Shown here piece by piece: positions 5,912 through 8,445 of a DNA stretch of 8,445 nt. Location of the stretch: positions 1 through 8,445 of the forward strand of contig JBIKLI010000187.1 of assembly GCA_044359885.1 (NCBI GenBank). Reading direction: 5' to 3'. The stretch comes from CAIOSQ01 sp044359885. GTDB taxonomy: Bacteria > Pseudomonadota > Alphaproteobacteria > CACIAM-22H2. The position numbers were made by a program, and so were the translations under genes. The notes under the pieces were generated by a model, which saw only the letters and a list, made by a program, of their open reading frames with translations, was not told where the DNA came from and searched no databases. Position 1 is the first letter of the stretch; each line of letters starts with the position of its first letter.

Positions 5912-7009
5912 TCAGAGCGGCACCAATTCGTCGTCGGCTTCCTCCAGCATGATGCCGAGCTCGTCCAAGTCGGGGTCGGCATCGTCGGTATGCGCCTCGA
6001 CGATCGCGCGCAGCGTGCTGGCCAGGTCGTGCTCCATGAGCGCGAGGCCGGGGACGGCGTGCAGCAGGCGGCGGATCTCGGTCTCCGCGCCGTCGCCCAC
6101 GCGCCGGTTCTTCGGGCCGAGCACGGACTGGACACGGGCGAGGACCGGCGTGGCGAAGCGCGAGACCAGTTCGAGCGTGACCAGCGCATGCGGCTGGCCG
6201 TCGCGGCGATGCTCCAGCAGCACGAACCTGCCGGCGACGAAGTCGTCGATCACGTGCGGCGGCAGTCCGGCCAGGCAGTTTGCGAAGTCTCGGCCCACGC
6301 GCAGCAGGTCCTTGACGCTGCGCGGCCGCTTCAGCTCGGGGCCGAAATCGAGAGCGAGGTCGGGCAGCTTCATGCGGTGGAACGCGCCGGCGACCGCGCG
6401 CTGCACGTCGTGCATCGCGCGGCACCGGGCCAGCCGCGCACGCAGACGATCGTCGGCCACGCCATGCGCGCGCAGCAGCAGCAACATCTCGCGGGTGCGC
6501 ACGACGTTGCGCGGGACCGCCGGCACGATCCCGGCGGCGGCAGCGGCGAGCAGCCCGTCATCGTCGGCCATGAGCCGGTTCAGCGTCTCGAAGGCATCGA
6601 GCGTCCTGTCGTCGATCTCGTGGGCACGCATCAGCACGCCGAGGCGCGGGGTTTCGGCGAGGGCGGCGAGCCGCCGGTAGGTCTGCAGCGGCAGGGCGTG
6701 GTCCGCCTCGACCTGCTTCAGCAGACGCCAGACCGGTGCCACCGGGGCGGCCTTGGCCAGCGCCTTTGCAAGCAGATCCTTCGGCCTGGTGTTGTAGGCC
6801 GTGAGCGCGACGGTCTCGGCCGGCTTGTCCAGGCTGGCTGCGAAATACATCGCATAGGCGTGGAAATTCGGCCTGGACGCCTTGGTCACCCGATCGAGCA
6901 GCGGCGGCTCGGCGCGGCACAGCTCCATGAGCCGGTCGGCGAGATCGCGCCAGACGCTGACGAGCGCGGGTGCGGTTTCCCTCCCGGAGGCGACGAGGCT
7001 CTTCGGCAT
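5912..7009 (-). CDS. Uncharacterised protein with a PcfJ-like C-terminal region
   Basis: A 365-residue protein that I cannot assign firmly. The N-terminal ~220 residues are helix-rich and Ala/Leu/Arg-rich with no known motif. From about 230 to 320 the pattern resembles the PcfJ-like domain: a GRDFANCLAGLP segment with Asn244-Cys245, a VAG turn near 260, HALVTLEL near 274-281, then VQSVLGPKN at 293-301. These match the family's 'HCV..Y......G', 'aTLEl' and 'vvQ.rG..N' blocks, except that an Asn replaces the usual His before Cys. PcfJ-like proteins occur on conjugative plasmids and in many bacteria; their function is unclear. The C-terminus (residues 337-363) is strongly acidic. The frame extends to 7573, but that would overlap the upstream helicase gene. 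ATG at 7009 has AAGGGAG 5 nt upstream and is preferred over ATG 7030. No membrane segment is seen. It is a real gene by start context and length. Confidence 0.75.
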   Translation of the reverse strand: MPKSLVASGRETAPALVSVWRDLADRLMELCRAEPPLLDRVTKASRPNFHAYAMYFAASLDKPAETVALTAYNTRPKDLLAKALAKAAPVAPVWRLLKQVEADHALPLQTYRRLAALAETPRLGVLMRAHEIDDRTLDAFETLNRLMADDDGLLAAAAAGIVPAVPRNVVRTREMLLLLRAHGVADDRLRARLARCRAMHDVQRAVAGAFHRMKLPDLALDFGPELKRPRSVKDLLRVGRDFANCLAGLPPHVIDDFVAGRFVLLEHRRDGQPHALVTLELVSRFATPVLARVQSVLGPKNRRVGDGAETEIRRLLHAVPGLALMEHDLASTLRAIVEAHTDDADPDLDELGIMLEEADDELVPL

Positions 7010-7081
7010 GCGGGCTCCCTTCTCGACCATTTCGACGGCACCCGGCCTGCTGGGCGCCGATTGACGGAATGCCGTATCCGG

Positions 7082-7123
7082 CAGGCGCTTGTTATGCGCG
7101 CCTGGGAGGTCATTTCCTGACCT
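7082..7123. promoter_or_regulatory. Tandem inverted repeats upstream of the PcfJ-like gene (possible operator)
   Basis: Two dyads lie side by side. CAGGCGC (7082-7088) pairs with GCGCCTG (7098-7104) around a 9-nt AT-richer spacer, ttgttatgc. Two bases later AGGTCA (7107-7112) pairs with TGACCT (7118-7123) around TTTCC. They end about 70 nt upstream of the start codon. The pair could be a regulator binding region. The sequence proves only the symmetry, and one such dyad alone would not be surprising by chance. Confidence 0.35.
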
Positions 7124-7163
7124 GCCGTCGACGGACGGACGCGTGCGCCTGGCCGGGAAGGAT

Positions 7164-7195
7164 CCCGCGGCGCGCGACAGGCGCCCGGCCGCGGG
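7164..7195 (-). terminator. Hairpin directly after the Dna2-like helicase gene
   Basis: An 8-bp perfect stem, CCCGCGGC (7164-7171) with GCCGCGGG (7188-7195), encloses a 16-nt loop that can pair again through GCGC/GCGC. It starts 2 nt after the TAG stop on the minus strand. The following bases (ATCCTTCCC) are not a proper T-tract. It is plausible as a terminator or 3'-end stabiliser. Confidence 0.4.
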
Positions 7196-7197
7196 GT

Positions 7198-8445
7198 CTA
7201 TGCCGGTGCGACCCAGCCCCGGGCGCTGCACAGCGTATTGGCGAGCCTCAGGTCCGCCAGATGCGTGCAGCGCGTCGCAAGCAGCGAGGGGCTGGCCAGG
7301 ACGACGGCGAGGCAGCGGGCGCGGCTGACGGCGACGTTCAGCCGGTTTCGGCTGAGCAGGAAGCTGGCGTCGCGCGGCGCGTCGTCGGTCGAGGAACTGG
7401 TCATCGAGACCAGGACGGCGGCGGCCTCCTGGCCCTGGAACTTGTCCACCGTCCCGACACGTGCCTGCGCTGGAAGCCGGGAAGCCAGCAGGTTGACCTG
7501 GGCGTTGTAGGGCGCGACGACCAGGATGTTCTCGGGAGCGATGCGGCGTCTGGTGCCTGTCTGGTCGATCCACTCGCCGCCGGCCAGGGCGGCCCAGAGT
7601 TCGGCGATCGCCTCGGCCTCCTCGGGACAGGACTGGCTGCGACCGGCATGCAGGATCTCGCGGAAATGGAGTCCGGTCGGCGCCAGGGGGGCGGGGGCGC
7701 CCGCAGGCAGGACGAGGCGCTGCCCGTGCGTGGCCGGGGCGGCGCGCAGACGGCCGTCATACATCGTGCGGGAGACCCAGCCGGCGAGATGCGGGTGCAT
7801 CCGGTAGGTGACGTCGAGCAGGATCCCGCGTTCGGGGCCGACCGTCGCGCGCCCGGCGAGGAGATGTTCGAGAACGCTGACGCCCGTCCCCTCGGGATGC
7901 GCGCCCTTGATCGGCTGGCCGAGCTGCTGCTGGTCGCCGACCAGGACGATGTTGCGGGCGGCGACCCCCATGGCCACGAGATTGGCGAGAGACACCTGGC
8001 CGGCCTCGTCCACGAAGAGATGATCGAAGGCGGCCGAGTGCTCGTCGCGTGCGAAGAGCCAGGCGGTTCCGGCGACCAGCGGCGTGCGCGCATCGACCTC
8101 GTCGTTGCCGAAGACGGTCCGGATATGGGCCCCGGCGAATTCCTGATCCGCTTCGCCTTGCGTGGCCTTCTTGATGCCGCGAAACGAGACATTCGCCTCC
8201 CGCGCGGCGGCCTCGATGCCGGCCAGGAGGTTGTTGATCGCCTTGTGCGAATTGGCCGCCACCGCGACGCGCTTGCCGTCGCGCAGCAGGGCGACGATGC
8301 AGCGACTGGCGGTCCAGGTCTTGCCCGTTCCCGGCGGCCCCTGGATGACGAGGTGGCTTTCGTCGAGGGCCGAAACCGCCGCGACGATGTCCCCCAGCGT
8401 CGTCGCGCCGGGCCTCGGAACCAGCGCGCCGGGTTCGCGGGCGCG
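7198..8445 (-). CDS. Dna2/Upf1-type SF1B helicase, C-terminal part; probably a TM0106-family RecB-like nuclease-helicase
   Basis: The last 415 residues of a larger protein; its N-terminus lies beyond the right edge. In the visible part, Walker A GPPGTGKT is at residues 36-43, ANSHKAINNLL (motif Ia region) starts at 64, Walker B DEAG is at 146-149, GDQQQL (motif III) at 170-175, YRMHP (motif IV region) at 214-218, APYNAQV at 311-317, VDKFQGQE (motif V) near 333-340 and RLNVAVSRAR (motif VI) at 368-377. The set is complete and typical of Dna2/Upf1-like 5'-3' helicases. ANSHKAI and FVDEAGQ.SLAN closely resemble the helicase half of TM0106-family proteins, which carry a RecB-like nuclease N-terminal to it; that half cannot be seen here. 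The GTG at 8262 could be mistaken for a start, but Walker A lies upstream in the same frame, so it is internal. A hairpin follows the stop. Confidence 0.9.
   Translation of the reverse strand, partial: RAREPGALVPRPGATTLGDIVAAVSALDESHLVIQGPPGTGKTWTASRCIVALLRDGKRVAVAANSHKAINNLLAGIEAAAREANVSFRGIKKATQGEADQEFAGAHIRTVFGNDEVDARTPLVAGTAWLFARDEHSAAFDHLFVDEAGQVSLANLVAMGVAARNIVLVGDQQQLGQPIKGAHPEGTGVSVLEHLLAGRATVGPERGILLDVTYRMHPHLAGWVSRTMYDGRLRAAPATHGQRLVLPAGAPAPLAPTGLHFREILHAGRSQSCPEEAEAIAELWAALAGGEWIDQTGTRRRIAPENILVVAPYNAQVNLLASRLPAQARVGTVDKFQGQEAAAVLVSMTSSSTDDAPRDASFLLSRNRLNVAVSRARCLAVVLASPSLLATRCTHLADLRLANTLCSARGWVAPA

Larger units (their letters stand above)
7010..7197 (-). other. 188-nt intergenic gap upstream of the PcfJ-like gene
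   Basis: This region contains a stop-proximal hairpin (7164-7195), two neighbouring inverted repeats (7082-7104 and 7107-7123) and the AAGGGAG ribosome binding site before 7009. It is long enough for a separate promoter, but no clear -35/-10 pair was found. Confidence 0.5.

Noticed and set aside
5990..7120. Plus-strand open frame of 376 codons opposite the PcfJ-like gene
   Set aside because: Considered because the minus-strand gene is itself poorly known. The minus-strand frame has a better start context and PcfJ-like blocks; this one is Arg/Gln-rich with no motif.
7010..7573. N-terminal extension of the PcfJ-like gene to 7573
   Set aside because: It would overlap the end of the helicase gene by over 370 nt and adds a low-complexity Arg/Pro/Gly-rich leader. 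ATG 7009 has a proper ribosome binding site.
7198..8262. GTG at 8262 as the start of the Dna2-like helicase
   Set aside because: The Walker A motif GPPGTGKT lies upstream in the same open frame, so the GTG is an internal Val codon.
1..8445. CRISPR array, tRNA, insertion sequence, toxin-antitoxin pair or att sites
   Set aside because: I found no regularly spaced repeats, cloverleaf-like genes, transposase motifs, small paired ORFs with convincing starts, or long direct repeats.

Overview
The window is GC-rich DNA (roughly two-thirds G+C or more). Its codon use, strong GAAGG/AGGAG-type ribosome binding sites and protein families suggest a high-GC proteobacterium, most likely an alphaproteobacterium. 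The lineage is an inference; no rRNA or other phylogenetic marker is present. All seven supported genes lie on the minus strand, so transcription runs from the right edge (8445) to the left edge (1). Both edge genes are cut by the window. I saw no tRNA, rRNA, CRISPR array, insertion sequence or transposase.

In transcription order: (1) 8445-7198, the C-terminal part of a superfamily 1B Dna2/Upf1-type helicase that resembles the helicase half of TM0106-family RecB-like nucleases; (2) 7009-5912, an uncharacterised 365-residue protein whose C-terminal half resembles the PcfJ-like domain; (3) 5785-4778, an ARPP-1 (DUF6569) protein; (4) 4549-2849, a NERD-type nuclease fused to a superfamily 1 UvrD-like helicase; (5) 2729-1968, a protein with the GIY-YIG nuclease signature and an unusually large insertion; (6) 1873-602, a YhaO/SbcD/Mre11-type metallophosphoesterase exonuclease; (7) 598 to the left edge, the N-terminus of a YhaN/SbcC/Rad50-type ATPase.

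Only the last two genes are clearly coupled: they are 3 nt apart and should form a Mre11-Rad50-like DNA end-processing complex. The other genes are separated by 94-228 nt gaps. GC-rich hairpins follow the stop codons of genes 1, 2 and 3; the one after ARPP-1 has a perfect 12-bp stem. A promoter-like TTGACC-16-TACGAA element precedes the NERD-helicase. The layout therefore looks like several short transcription units and not one operon. The shared theme is nucleic-acid processing: at least five of the seven proteins are predicted nucleases, helicases or end-processing ATPases. This fits a DNA-repair or defence neighbourhood, but nothing in the sequence proves an anti-phage role. The uncharacterised PcfJ-like protein, the ARPP-1 protein and the inserted GIY-YIG protein are the least understood members.

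Long open frames on the plus strand (for example 212-1879, 2768-4612 and 4664-5845) are antisense shadows caused by high GC content.
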